Shown: one piece after another, positions 19,612 through 27,804 of the stretch | Layout: each line of letters begins with the position of its first letter | How positions within the stretch are numbered: position 1 is the stretch's first letter | Assembly: GCA_000482145.1 (NCBI GenBank) | Contig: AUXH01000154.1 | Span: 1 to 34,185, forward strand | DNA: 34,185 nucleotides | Direction of reading: 5' to 3' | Origin: Strigomonas culicis | Taxonomy: Eukaryota > Euglenozoa > Kinetoplastea > Trypanosomatida > Trypanosomatidae | Translations under genes and position numbers: made by a program | Notes under the pieces: model-generated | The model's input: the letters and a program-made list of their open reading frames with translations, nothing else | Told to the model about the DNA's origin: nothing | The model's database searches: none

Positions 19612-19658
19612 CACATTACACTAGTCTAGTGCACTCGCTGACTCCCGCCATATCCACC

Positions 19659-20960
19659 ATGACGGACGTGAAGCGTAGAGTCAACCGCGCGGTCGCGGCG
19701 CTGACCGATGCCACGGGGGAGTACGCGTTTCTGAGCGCATCGCCCCTGATCAGGACGGGCGCGGCGGGCGAGGCGGCGGCGGCGCCCGCGCGGGTCGTGC
19801 GCTACGCCACCTATAGCCAGCTGTCCGAGGCCCGCGCGCGGAGGGACCCCTTCGCAGACCTGCGGGGGGAGATCGAGTCGCTGCGGGTGCAGCCGCGGCC
19901 GCGCGATGAGGCGCACGCGGTGGGACCCGCCGTGTGGCTTCTCGTCTTTTCCTACTTAGAGATGCCGGTGCAGGCGGTGCTGTCCAGCTGCAGCCGCGCG
20001 CTGCGCCGCCTCGCGCAGACGGGGGTGCGGCGGGCCGCCGTCGACGTGGTGCCGGCGCTGGTGTCGCTGGAGCGGCTCTCGGACCCAGCGGTGCTGCGCT
20101 CGCTGCTCGCCTTCTTCGACCGCGACACGCGCGGCCAGCACGTGACGCAGCTCGCGTGCGTGCGCAGCGCCTACGACGCGGCGCTGCCGCTGAGCCAGCC
20201 GCTGCCGCGCGTCGATTTGCTCGTGACGCTGCGGCTCTGCGCGCAGCTGCCGGTGCTGCGGCAGCTGGACCTGCGCGGGGTGCAGTGGCTGTGCCACCCG
20301 GCCGCGGCCGCGCTCTTCCTCACGGACCTCCACCTCGTCGTCCCGCAGATCGAGGAGCTCAAGATCGGGGCCGACCTCTACGCGCACTGGAGCGACGGGT
20401 GGTGGCGGCGGCACCGCTTCCTGTCCCTCCTCGTGGTCGGCTCGCGCCGGCAGCAGCCGGTGCCGCCGCCGCCGCCGGCCGGCAGCGACGAGCGCGCGGC
20501 GCCGGCGGCAGCCATCGCGCTGCACGCGGACCTAATAGCCATGCTGAGCGCGGAGGGCCGCAGCTGGCGGCTCAAGCTGTGGGCGCCGGTCGACCCCGCG
20601 TCGCTGCGGCGCCTGCTGCTGCCCGCCGGCGCGCACGCGAACCTAGTCGAGCTCACCGTCAACGCGCTCGGGAACGAGACGCTGTTCGAGGGGCTGGAGG
20701 CGCCCGCGGACGGCGATGGCGGGAAGAAGAACAAGCAGAAGAAGGCGGCCGTCGCGGAGGTCGTCACGAGCCTGTCGCTGCCGCGCCTCACCACCTTCAC
20801 GGTGGCCAACTTAGACTCTCACACGACCGCCGCGGTCGACTGGTTCACGCGGGTGTCGCGCAACGCACCGCATCTGGCGAACTTCAACGTGTGCAACACC
20901 GGCCGGCTGCCGCCCGAGGCGAACCCGAAGCGGAAGAAGCGTGTCGCGGCGAGCAGCTAA
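19659..20960 (+). CDS. F-box-like, leucine-rich-repeat-like protein
   Basis: A 433-residue protein. Residues about 88-125 (WLLVFSYLEMPVQAVLSSCS and following) fit an F-box: a helix with L-x-x-x-F-S-Y-L, then a cysteine-containing helix and an R-x-L-A end. F-box proteins usually link a substrate to an SCF ubiquitin ligase through Skp1. Downstream, scattered segments such as LPVLRQLDLRGVQWL, VPQIEELKIG, LPRLTTFTVANLDS and APHLANFNVCN look like irregular leucine-rich repeats, the usual substrate-binding partner of an F-box. A proline-rich insert (PVPPPPPAG) and two basic patches (KKNKQKK and the C-terminal PKRKKR) are present; the latter could be a nuclear signal. The F-box call is from pattern alone and needs a profile search. 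The start is the first ATG after the splice acceptor. Confidence 0.6.
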   Translation: MTDVKRRVNRAVAALTDATGEYAFLSASPLIRTGAAGEAAAAPARVVRYATYSQLSEARARRDPFADLRGEIESLRVQPRPRDEAHAVGPAVWLLVFSYLEMPVQAVLSSCSRALRRLAQTGVRRAAVDVVPALVSLERLSDPAVLRSLLAFFDRDTRGQHVTQLACVRSAYDAALPLSQPLPRVDLLVTLRLCAQLPVLRQLDLRGVQWLCHPAAAALFLTDLHLVVPQIEELKIGADLYAHWSDGWWRRHRFLSLLVVGSRRQQPVPPPPPAGSDERAAPAAAIALHADLIAMLSAEGRSWRLKLWAPVDPASLRRLLLPAGAHANLVELTVNALGNETLFEGLEAPADGDGGKKNKQKKAAVAEVVTSLSLPRLTTFTVANLDSHTTAAVDWFTRVSRNAPHLANFNVCNTGRLPPEANPKRKKRVAASS

Positions 20961-21031
20961 GAAGGGCAGGCAGCGCTTGCCGCAGTCGGCTGAGGGGCGC
21001 GCGCAAATGTACATATGATCTGTAGGAATAT

Positions 21032-21047
21032 ATGTATATATATACAT
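21032..21047. repeat. 16-bp perfect A/T palindrome
   Basis: ATGTATATATATACAT is its own reverse complement and is followed by a T-run. It lies in the 3' region of the F-box gene and may simply be low-complexity sequence. Confidence 0.5.
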
Positions 21048-21398
21048 GTATTTTTTTTTCTTTGATTGTTGCGACTGCGATGTAAAGTAAACGGTTTGCG
21101 ACCTGTACAAAATGTATTCTTTTTTTTTTTCTAATCATACACGAAAGCAATAGAATAAAAAACGCATCTGCGTAAAGGGAAGCTTCTTCATTTAGTAACC
21201 ACGTCGCTCACCCCTAAGTGTTGAATCCATCCCTCTCTTCTTTTCCCTCTCTCTCATCATCTCCTGCTCTTCTTTCTTGACTGTTAGCTGTTAAGTACTG
21301 TCAGCACGCCGACAGAGCCTTAGAAAGTTGTTGTACAGTTCTCTCTCCCCCCCCCCTCCCTTCACACACAAGGTGTGAAATTAGAAGTTTGCTCATTT

Positions 21399-21447
21399 GT
21401 TTTTCATTTCTTTATTATTATTAACTTTCCTGTGTGGTTGTTTTTAG
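21399..21447 (+). promoter_or_regulatory. Candidate trans-splice acceptor for the RING gene; gap 20961-21456
   Basis: A T-rich tract interrupted by ATT units ends in TTTTTAG (AG 21446-21447), only 9 nt before ATG 21457. A C-rich tract (about 21341-21362) with AG 21371-21372 is an alternative giving a leader of about 85 nt. The other parts of the 496-bp gap are A/T-rich, with only the palindrome noted separately. Confidence 0.5.
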
Positions 21448-21456
21448 AGTATCTTA

Positions 21457-22605
21457 ATGAGTAGTAGTCCCACCAGCAGTGACGCCATTGACTGCTGCGA
21501 GTGTGCGCTGCCGATAGGCCTGGAGGGCCCCATGCGCGGCGCCCTGCTGCTGCCCTGCCAACACGTGATGCACCTTAGCTGCGCGGAGTTCAGTCGGCGG
21601 CGCACGAACGCCTGTGATCAGCTACGGGCGCAGGAAGAGTTTCGCGCGCACTTCAGCAACCTCAGCGCCGAGCGCGAGGTGCCCTTCGGCCTCTGCCCGC
21701 GCTGCCACTGCACTATCGAGTCGACCATCCCCATCTACCTGGAGTCCTCCGAGCTGCGACAGAGCTCCGCGGGGACGGCGGAGGTGATGGCGCACTTCGC
21801 GGCGACGCACGACGCGCAGAAGAAGTGCCTGCGGCGGCTCCACGCACTGCACCAGCACAGCACGCACGTGGTGGAGCTGGGGCACCGCTGCGCCGCCCTG
21901 CACGGCCAGCGCGCCGCGCTGCTCGCGGAGATGAAGCACTACAACGAGCTCTTCCCCGCGCGGCGGGCGCGGGGGGAGCCGGCCGTCGCGGACGGCGTGG
22001 AGCTGCCGACCGAGGCCATGACCAGGACGGAGCTCGAGTGCTACGCGGTGCAGACGGCCCCGGCGCTCGCGCGGGCGCAGACGGAGCTGTTCCGCCAGCG
22101 GCAGCTCGGCGAGCGGCGCCGCAAGCAGCTGCAGTCACTGCGGCGGCGGTACCACAAGCGGCGAGAGCTCGCGCAGCGGGGCGCCCGGACGGACCGGCGG
22201 CGACAGGGGCTGCAGCGCCGCGGCGGCGAGGAGCGGCAGGCAGAGCGGAGGGACTCGCCGCGCGGCAGCCCCTCGCAGACGCCGCCGCGCGCGCCGCGGC
22301 GGCACGCGGCGATCGACGTGGACAGCATGCCGCCGCCGCTGCCGGACGTGGCGGCCCCGCCCCCACCGCCTGCGGACGACGTGGAATCGATCTCCGACAC
22401 GTCCGAGCCGACGCACGTGATTGATGTCGACGACGTGAGCGACGCGGAATCGGCCGTGGCGGAGAAGGCGCCGCCCGTGGAGGACGTGGTGTTCCTCTTG
22501 CCGAACCGGTTCCCGCCAGGGCACATAAAAATGCAGTCTATTAGTGCGAAGCACGTCCGCCTCCTTCCGCGGCGCGAGGACCGCCTCTGGCAGCCCACAC
22601 TGTGA
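21457..22605 (+). CDS. RING-H2 zinc-finger protein, putative E3 ubiquitin ligase
   Basis: A 382-residue protein with an N-terminal RING-H2 arrangement: C13-x2-C16, C34-x-H36, H39-x2-C42 and C80-x2-C83. The ligand order C3H2C3 is right, but the loop between C42 and C80 is unusually long (37 residues). Residues about 95-245 are helical and likely coiled coil, very rich in Arg/Gln/Glu. Then come an Arg-rich basic stretch (about 225-270), proline runs, and an acidic C-terminal third containing IDVD (286-289), VIDVDD (321-326) and VVFLL (344-348), which resemble SUMO-interaction motifs. RING-H2 proteins commonly transfer ubiquitin. No membrane span is visible. Which pathway it serves is unknown. 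A structural non-ligase role is possible, as in some meiotic or DNA-repair RING proteins. Confidence 0.7.
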   Translation: MSSSPTSSDAIDCCECALPIGLEGPMRGALLLPCQHVMHLSCAEFSRRRTNACDQLRAQEEFRAHFSNLSAEREVPFGLCPRCHCTIESTIPIYLESSELRQSSAGTAEVMAHFAATHDAQKKCLRRLHALHQHSTHVVELGHRCAALHGQRAALLAEMKHYNELFPARRARGEPAVADGVELPTEAMTRTELECYAVQTAPALARAQTELFRQRQLGERRRKQLQSLRRRYHKRRELAQRGARTDRRRQGLQRRGGEERQAERRDSPRGSPSQTPPRAPRRHAAIDVDSMPPPLPDVAAPPPPPADDVESISDTSEPTHVIDVDDVSDAESAVAEKAPPVEDVVFLLPNRFPPGHIKMQSISAKHVRLLPRREDRLWQPTL

Positions 22606-22798
22606 AGCGCACGGTACACATATACAGGATCATGTGTCCTTGTACAGTTCACTCATACTCTATGCTACACTATCTGATTCTAACTGTCCGGTTGGAGGTG
22701 TGGGAGCCGTGTGTGTTTGCCTTCTCTGTCCGCGTATCCATGTACTTGCGTGATGCCTCTCGTTAGCATCCGTGGCTTGTTTTCGCACTTACTGTACC

Positions 22799-22853
22799 CC
22801 TTCCTCTCTTGATACATCTCTTTTGTTGTTGTTTTGTCTTGTTTCACCAATAG
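22799..22853 (+). promoter_or_regulatory. Candidate trans-splice acceptor for the atypical Hsp70; gap 22606-22960
   Basis: A C/T- and GTT-rich tract (22799-22850) ends in AATAG (AG 22852-22853), giving a leader of about 107 nt. That leader contains an ACGT-type repeat (about 22878-22892) and a short CA run (about 22927-22941). No other gene is seen in the 355-bp gap. Confidence 0.5.
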
Positions 22854-22960
22854 TGAATCGTTCCAATACATAAGCACACGTACGTACGTAAGAGTGAAAT
22901 CACTCACATCCACTAACCATCATACTTACACACACACACAAATATATAAGCGCCAGCCCC

Positions 22961-24925
22961 ATGACACAAGACTTCGACGGTGCTATCGGCATCGACCTGG
23001 GCACCACCTTCTCCTGCGTGGCTGTGTTCCTGCACAACCAAGCGGAGGTGATACCGAACGACCTGGGCAACCGCACGACGCCGTCCTGCGTCGCCTTCCA
23101 CGGCGACGACGTGCTGGTGGGCGACGCGGCCAAGAACCTCGCGGCGCGCGGCGTGCCGGGCGTCATCTACGACGCGAAGCGCATGATCGGCCACCGCTTC
23201 AGCGACAAGAGCCTACAGGAGGACAGCAAGCGCTGGCCCTTCGCCGTCGCGGCGGGCGAGGGGGATAAGGTGCTCATCCAGGTGCCCTTCAAGGGCGAGA
23301 CCCTCGCCCTGGCGCCGGAGCAGATCTCCGCGAAGGTGCTCGCCTACCTGCGCGAGTGCGCGGAGAAGCACCTCGGCAAGCGCGTCACCAAGGCGGTCAT
23401 CACGGTCCCCGCCTACTTCAACGACGCGCAGCGCGAGCGCACCAAGGCGGCCGCGACCATCGCCGGTCTGGAGGCGCTGCGGGTCGTGAACGAGCCCACG
23501 GCCGCCGCGCTGTGCTACGGCCTCGGGATCGGCTCCGGCGCCGGCGAGTCGCACGGCACGGACAAGGCGATCGACGTCGTCGTGTTTGACTTTGGCGGCG
23601 GCACCTTCGACGTGTCGGTCATCACCATCGACAGCGGCTCCTTCGCGGTGCGCGCGACGGCCGGCGACACGCACCTCGGCGGCCAGGACGTTGACACGAA
23701 CCTGCTCAACCACGTGCTGGCGGACATTCAGAAGCGCTACCAGGTCGACGCCGCGGCGAACCCCCGCCTCGTCGCGAAGCTGCGCGCCGCCTGCGAGCGC
23801 GTCAAGCGCGCGCTCTCGCACTCCACGTCGGAGGAGCTCGCGATGGACGGCATCCTGCCGCAGGGGGAAGAGTACCTGCTCACCCTCTCGCGCGCAAAGC
23901 TGGAGGAGCTGAACGCGGCCGTCTTTGATAAGTGTCTCGAGGTGGTGAAGCGCGCGCTGAAGGACGCCGCGCTGAAGCCGGACGAGATCGCGGAGGTCAT
24001 CCTGGTCGGCGGCAGCTCGCGCATCCCGAGGCTGCAGGAGCGGCTGTCCGCGCTCTTCAAGGGCAAGCGGCTCAGCAACTCAGTGCACCCCGACGAGGCG
24101 GTGGCGATCGGCGCGGCGGTGCAGGCGAGCATCCTCAGCACCGCGCCGGAGCAGCAGTCGAGCCGCACCGCCGGCGTCGTGCTCATGGACGTGGTGCCCC
24201 TCTCCATCGGCGTGGAGATCGACAAGGGCAAGTTCGACGTGCTCATCCCGCGCAACACGACCATCCCGTACAAGGCCACCAAGGAGTACAGCACGGTGGA
24301 GGACAATCAGGAGGACGTCGACATTGTGGTGTACGAGGGCGAGCGGCCGCAGACGAAGCACAACCATAAGCTCGGAGAGTTCGCGCTCGAGGGCATCACC
24401 CGCGCGCCGCAGGGCGACCCCACCATCACGGTCACCTTCTCCGTCGACGCGGATGGCCTGCTGACTATCACCGCCACCGAGGCGCTCGCGAACAAGTCCA
24501 AGAGCCTCACCGTGGAGAGCAGCGAGCACCTCTCCGAGGCGGAGGTGCGCCAGATGATCGAGATGGCCGCGAAGTTCCAGAAGGAGGACGCGGCCAGCTT
24601 GCGGGCCGACGACGCGCGCGCGGCGCTGCAGGGGCAGTTCGAGGAGCTCGACCGGCTGGTCGCGCGGCTGCCGGGCGGCCCGTCCGCGAAGCTGCAGAAG
24701 CGGCTCAAGTTCGTGCCGCACGGCAAGGAGTGGCTCGCGCGGAAGCTGGACCAGTGCAAGGACACGGCGGAGCTCGAGGGCAAGCTGGGGAAGCTCACCA
24801 AGCTCTTGGAGAAGGCGCTGAAGCGCGCGCGAAAGGAGAGCTCCCGCAAGCGCCCGAGGGCCGGCGAGGCGGGCGAGGGCGGCAATGACTCCTCCGAAGA
24901 GGAGGACAGCAACGAGGATGAGTAG
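22961..24925 (+). CDS. Atypical cytosolic Hsp70 lacking EEVD (Hsp70.c-like)
   Basis: A 654-residue Hsp70 chaperone. The ATPase domain is intact: GIDLGTTFSCV (9-19), NEPTAAALCYG, DFGGGTFDV (210-218) and VGGSSR (349-354). The interdomain linker reads VVLMDVVPLSIG rather than the usual leucine-rich form with DVTPLSLG. The substrate-binding beta domain is recognisable but diverged, and the helical lid follows at about 530-615. The C-terminus has a basic patch (618-633, KALKRARKESSRKRPR) and then an acidic Ser/Glu/Asp tail. The terminal EEVD that recruits TPR co-chaperones such as Hop is absent. From memory this matches the kinetoplastid class called Hsp70.c, which also lacks EEVD. No N-terminal signal is present, so a cytosolic or nuclear site is likely. 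A conventional Hsp70 begins about 9 kb downstream on the same strand. Confidence 0.92.
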   Translation: MTQDFDGAIGIDLGTTFSCVAVFLHNQAEVIPNDLGNRTTPSCVAFHGDDVLVGDAAKNLAARGVPGVIYDAKRMIGHRFSDKSLQEDSKRWPFAVAAGEGDKVLIQVPFKGETLALAPEQISAKVLAYLRECAEKHLGKRVTKAVITVPAYFNDAQRERTKAAATIAGLEALRVVNEPTAAALCYGLGIGSGAGESHGTDKAIDVVVFDFGGGTFDVSVITIDSGSFAVRATAGDTHLGGQDVDTNLLNHVLADIQKRYQVDAAANPRLVAKLRAACERVKRALSHSTSEELAMDGILPQGEEYLLTLSRAKLEELNAAVFDKCLEVVKRALKDAALKPDEIAEVILVGGSSRIPRLQERLSALFKGKRLSNSVHPDEAVAIGAAVQASILSTAPEQQSSRTAGVVLMDVVPLSIGVEIDKGKFDVLIPRNTTIPYKATKEYSTVEDNQEDVDIVVYEGERPQTKHNHKLGEFALEGITRAPQGDPTITVTFSVDADGLLTITATEALANKSKSLTVESSEHLSEAEVRQMIEMAAKFQKEDAASLRADDARAALQGQFEELDRLVARLPGGPSAKLQKRLKFVPHGKEWLARKLDQCKDTAELEGKLGKLTKLLEKALKRARKESSRKRPRAGEAGEGGNDSSEEEDSNEDE

Positions 24926-25335
24926 AGCGGGGCGAGAGGGCGTTGGAGTGGACACTCGTGCACGTTGGTGGAGGCGGACTGTAGCCGCCGCAACAACCCC
25001 AACCGATGAATAAGCAAGAACATAGAAGTCGCTGTGGTGCTTACCACGGCGTACACTTGTCTTAGGCCCGCGCGCCCTCACAGCTCTCTCTTATGCCCGG
25101 GAAACAAAACAAGTAGCTGTACTTGTGTATTTATTGCGTAGTAAGTGGAGGTACCTTTACCTTTAGTTACATCTTTATTTCTGTTGTGAAGGAACACCAG
25201 TTCTGTTGTCTAATGCACCTGACGGGATTCTATGCAGTCGAGTGTGTGTATATGTGTACAGGTATGTGTATGTGTGTGTCAATTCCACGAGTACGATGTG
25301 TGTGGTGCCGAATATATATGCATGCACGTGTGCCC

Positions 25336-25337
<2 letters not shown>

Positions 25338-25373
<36 letters not shown>

Positions 25374-25392
25374 ATATCTTCCCTCTTTGCAG
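25338..25392 (+). promoter_or_regulatory. Trans-splice acceptor for the 25417 gene; gap 24926-25416
   Basis: The TC repeat, followed by more C/T bases, ends in TTTGCAG (AG 25391-25392), 24 nt before ATG 25417. This is the most textbook acceptor in the window. The rest of the 491-bp gap has GTGT/GTAT-rich stretches (about 25240-25280) and no gene. Confidence 0.7.
25339..25368. repeat. (TC)15 microsatellite within a splice-acceptor tract
   Basis: Fifteen perfect TC units form the polypyrimidine tract upstream of the 25417 gene. Length change here could directly alter trans-splicing efficiency. Confidence 0.95.
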
Positions 25393-25416
25393 TAATATAA
25401 GTCACGCACGTGTACC

Positions 25417-25932
25417 ATGTCATACCGAGGAGACCGTAGGGCGCCCGCCGACGCCAGCACCTTCAAGCCCAAAAAGAAGCAGCTGCGGAAGGAGGCGCTG
25501 AAGGAGTCGCCGCGGGAGCAGAAGCGCGAGGGCGCGCTGCGACAGGCGCTTGCCAACGCGTTCGGCGAGGACGGCAAGCGCGCTGCGCGCCGCGAGTCGA
25601 ACGAGATCGACGTGTACGGCAAGGGGGCGCCGACGGACCGGCTGCAGTTCGGCTACTCCCCGTCCGTGCTAGACGAGGCCTTAGAATACCACGCCCAGTA
25701 CGCCGCGGCGGACTGGGTGGATGCGCGGCGGCGCCACTACAAGACAGCCATCCTGCAGCAGGAGCCGCTCGTGCCGCTGAACTGCGAGCCCTTCGCCAGC
25801 GTGCTGAAGCTGAAGAAGCACTGGGAGGGCCTCTCACAGTTCAACGCGGACGTGGGCGCGGGGCAGGTGGACATGGACCACGTGGATAGCGTGCTGGACC
25901 TCCTGGCCGCGAAGCAGCGCACCGCGATGTAG
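25417..25932 (+). CDS. Small basic hypothetical protein
   Basis: A 171-residue protein that I do not recognise. Residues 1-60 are very basic and look disordered, including FKPKKKQLRKEALKESPREQ. Residues about 65-171 are predicted mostly helical, with FGYSPSVLDEALEYHAQYAA and a tryptophan-containing helix (WVDARRRHYKTAIL). There is no signal peptide, membrane span or cysteine pattern. The strong splice acceptor 24 nt upstream and the G/C-ending codon bias support it as expressed. The basic N-terminus could bind nucleic acid or an acidic partner, but this is only inference. Confidence 0.8.
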   Translation: MSYRGDRRAPADASTFKPKKKQLRKEALKESPREQKREGALRQALANAFGEDGKRAARRESNEIDVYGKGAPTDRLQFGYSPSVLDEALEYHAQYAAADWVDARRRHYKTAILQQEPLVPLNCEPFASVLKLKKHWEGLSQFNADVGAGQVDMDHVDSVLDLLAAKQRTAM

Positions 25933-26167
25933 GGGGGCGGGTGGGCGTGGCTGCTATGGACACACACATACATACATGCGTGTGCCTGTGAGAGAAAGAG
26001 AGAGACACTTCTCGAACAAAAAGAACATAATGAAACGTTTAATGCACTTGTTAACTAATACATTGATTACTCAGTCTTGGTGAGACAACGATGAAAGGAA
26101 AGACATGAGGAAATGGAAGGAGTGGTGCTGTGTGCCTTTTGCTATGCGTGACTGCCTTTGTGCTTCA

Positions 26168-26211
26168 CTTTTCCTTTCTTCCCCTTTTCTTTCTTGTTTC
26201 GTTTACGAAAG
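26168..26211 (+). promoter_or_regulatory. Candidate trans-splice acceptor for the 26302 gene; gap 25933-26301
   Basis: A C/T tract (26168-26200) is followed by AG 26210-26211, giving a leader of about 90 nt; further AGs lie at 26213-26243. A second, stronger tract (about 26252-26300) runs right up to ATG 26302, and its first AG is inside codon 3 (26307-26308). The remaining gap has CATA and GAGA short repeats and no gene. Confidence 0.4.
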
Positions 26212-26301
26212 TAGTAGAACAGAAAACACAGAGGTACACACAGCTATTGTGACTCTTTCCGTTGTTGTTTTCCTTCCTCACATTGTTTTTCTCTTCCTCC
26301 A

Positions 26302-27804
26302 ATGACAGACGTCAAGGCCGGCGCGCGAAAGAAGCCGGTGCGTCTGCATATCGACCTCCCGCCGGTGAAGGACAAGGCCGAGGTGCTCGAGCAGCAGCGC
26401 GCGGCCACGCCACAGGACGGCATCCGCGACGACCTCGAGCATGACATCCCGCCCGTCATCCGCAGCGTGCTGGAGCTGACCCACCTCATGATGAGCGGCC
26501 ACAGCCAGTGGCTGCGCGCGACGCCGGGGTACCAGGGTGGCCTCTTCTACCGCGGCCGGCCGTACTGCTTCGCGAGCGGCTACCGCGACGGGCACCGCCC
26601 GCTGGACGTGGAGGACAAGGGCAACCACATGAAGCTGAAGGACCCCCTCGTCTACGGTCCCATGTCGCTGCCCATCACCGCCGCGTACCTCTGCGAGCTG
26701 CACGGCAAGGGCGTCTTCGACCTCGAGCGTCCGCTGGTCGAGTACCTGCCGGACATGCAGGACCGGATGGACCCCGCCGTCACCGCGCGCAGCGTGCTGT
26801 CCTTCACGACGGTGCTGGACGAGCGCCGCATCTTCAGGGACGCGCGGGTGCGGCTGTGGAGGCCCTACACCGCCTACAACGCCTGCCGCGCCGCGCAGAC
26901 GCACCTATACGAGCCGCTGAACGCCTTTCTCGCGGGGAGCAGCACGGCGCGCCTCAACGGCAGGGAGCAGCGCCACAACCTGATGCTCTACCTACGCTCC
27001 TCCAAGGGCGCGGCCACCTTCCTGCGGCGGCCGCCCGCGCGCGCGACCGTCAGCCACTTCTCCGTCGCGCTGCTCATCGCCGCGGTCGAGACGCAGCTGA
27101 AGGGGCAGACGTTCGAGGAGTCGATCCGCGACGTGTTCTTCGTCCCCGCGCAGGCCCACGGGGCCGGCTACGGGCCGCCCAAGCTATACCGGGACCCCAA
27201 CGAGATCTTCTACCAGCCGACCGGCCTCGCGCTGCAGCACCAGGGCTTCCGCCGCCCGGTGGTCGCGAGCAGCCTCGCAAACTGCGGGCCGCCCGCGCTG
27301 AACGCGTCGCTGAACCTCTACGCGCCGGTGGAGGACTACGGCAAGCTGCTGCTGCTCTCGCTCGACACGATCCGCGATGCGCGCGAGCTGCTCGGCTGCC
27401 CGGCGCTCGCGCGGCCGCACTACGACCTGGGCGTGCAGTACGTGCCCGGCACGGACACGCTGCAGCTGCTGCCGACGTGGCGCCACGGAGCCTTCTTCCT
27501 GCCGGCCGCCGCGTCCTTCCGCTTCAGCTGCCGGCACGACCTCGGCTGCTTCGGCGCCGCGTCGTGCGGCACGCGGTCGGCCTGCCTCTTCGCCGACAAC
27601 GTCTCGCGCACGCTGCAGCACGTGTTTGTGAAGCACGTCCTGCAGAAGAACGTCGACGCCACCGCGGCGCTGGACCTCGACGACCCGAAGAACGAAACGG
27701 GCGCTGAGAAGGGGAACGGCGAGGCCGAGCGGTTGGGGCGGGCTGTGAAGAAGCAGGCGTACACCTCGTACTTCACGAAGCAGGACGCACACAGGCGGTT
27801 CTAA
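26302..27804 (+). CDS. Beta-lactamase/penicillin-binding-protein fold protein, catalytic residues lost
   Basis: A 500-residue protein that appears to have the serine beta-lactamase (class C/LACTB-like) fold. The landmark helix GPMSLPITAAYLCELHGKGV (119-138), followed by FDLERPLVEYLP, aligns without gaps to the family pattern in which a G-S-x-S-K active-site helix leads into L-D-L-D-D-P-V-x-x-Y-L-P. Later landmarks also fit: VTARSVLSFTT (160-170), SHFSVALLIAAVE (251-263), VEDYGKLLLLS (343-353) and RHGAFFLP (394-401). In this alignment the nucleophile Ser is Pro120 and the general-base Lys is Leu123. The Y-x-N motif becomes V250-S-H252. It is therefore predicted to be a pseudoenzyme. There is no signal peptide. 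The C-terminal 60 residues are charged and disordered. The fold call is from pattern; the function is unknown. Confidence 0.7.
   Translation: MTDVKAGARKKPVRLHIDLPPVKDKAEVLEQQRAATPQDGIRDDLEHDIPPVIRSVLELTHLMMSGHSQWLRATPGYQGGLFYRGRPYCFASGYRDGHRPLDVEDKGNHMKLKDPLVYGPMSLPITAAYLCELHGKGVFDLERPLVEYLPDMQDRMDPAVTARSVLSFTTVLDERRIFRDARVRLWRPYTAYNACRAAQTHLYEPLNAFLAGSSTARLNGREQRHNLMLYLRSSKGAATFLRRPPARATVSHFSVALLIAAVETQLKGQTFEESIRDVFFVPAQAHGAGYGPPKLYRDPNEIFYQPTGLALQHQGFRRPVVASSLANCGPPALNASLNLYAPVEDYGKLLLLSLDTIRDARELLGCPALARPHYDLGVQYVPGTDTLQLLPTWRHGAFFLPAAASFRFSCRHDLGCFGAASCGTRSACLFADNVSRTLQHVFVKHVLQKNVDATAALDLDDPKNETGAEKGNGEAERLGRAVKKQAYTSYFTKQDAHRRF

Noticed and set aside
26105..26305. Hydrophobic 66-codon ORF ending at the start of the pseudo-beta-lactamase gene
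   Set aside because: Its hydrophobicity comes from translating the polypyrimidine tract; the ORF lies across candidate splice sites and is unlikely to survive intact in an mRNA.
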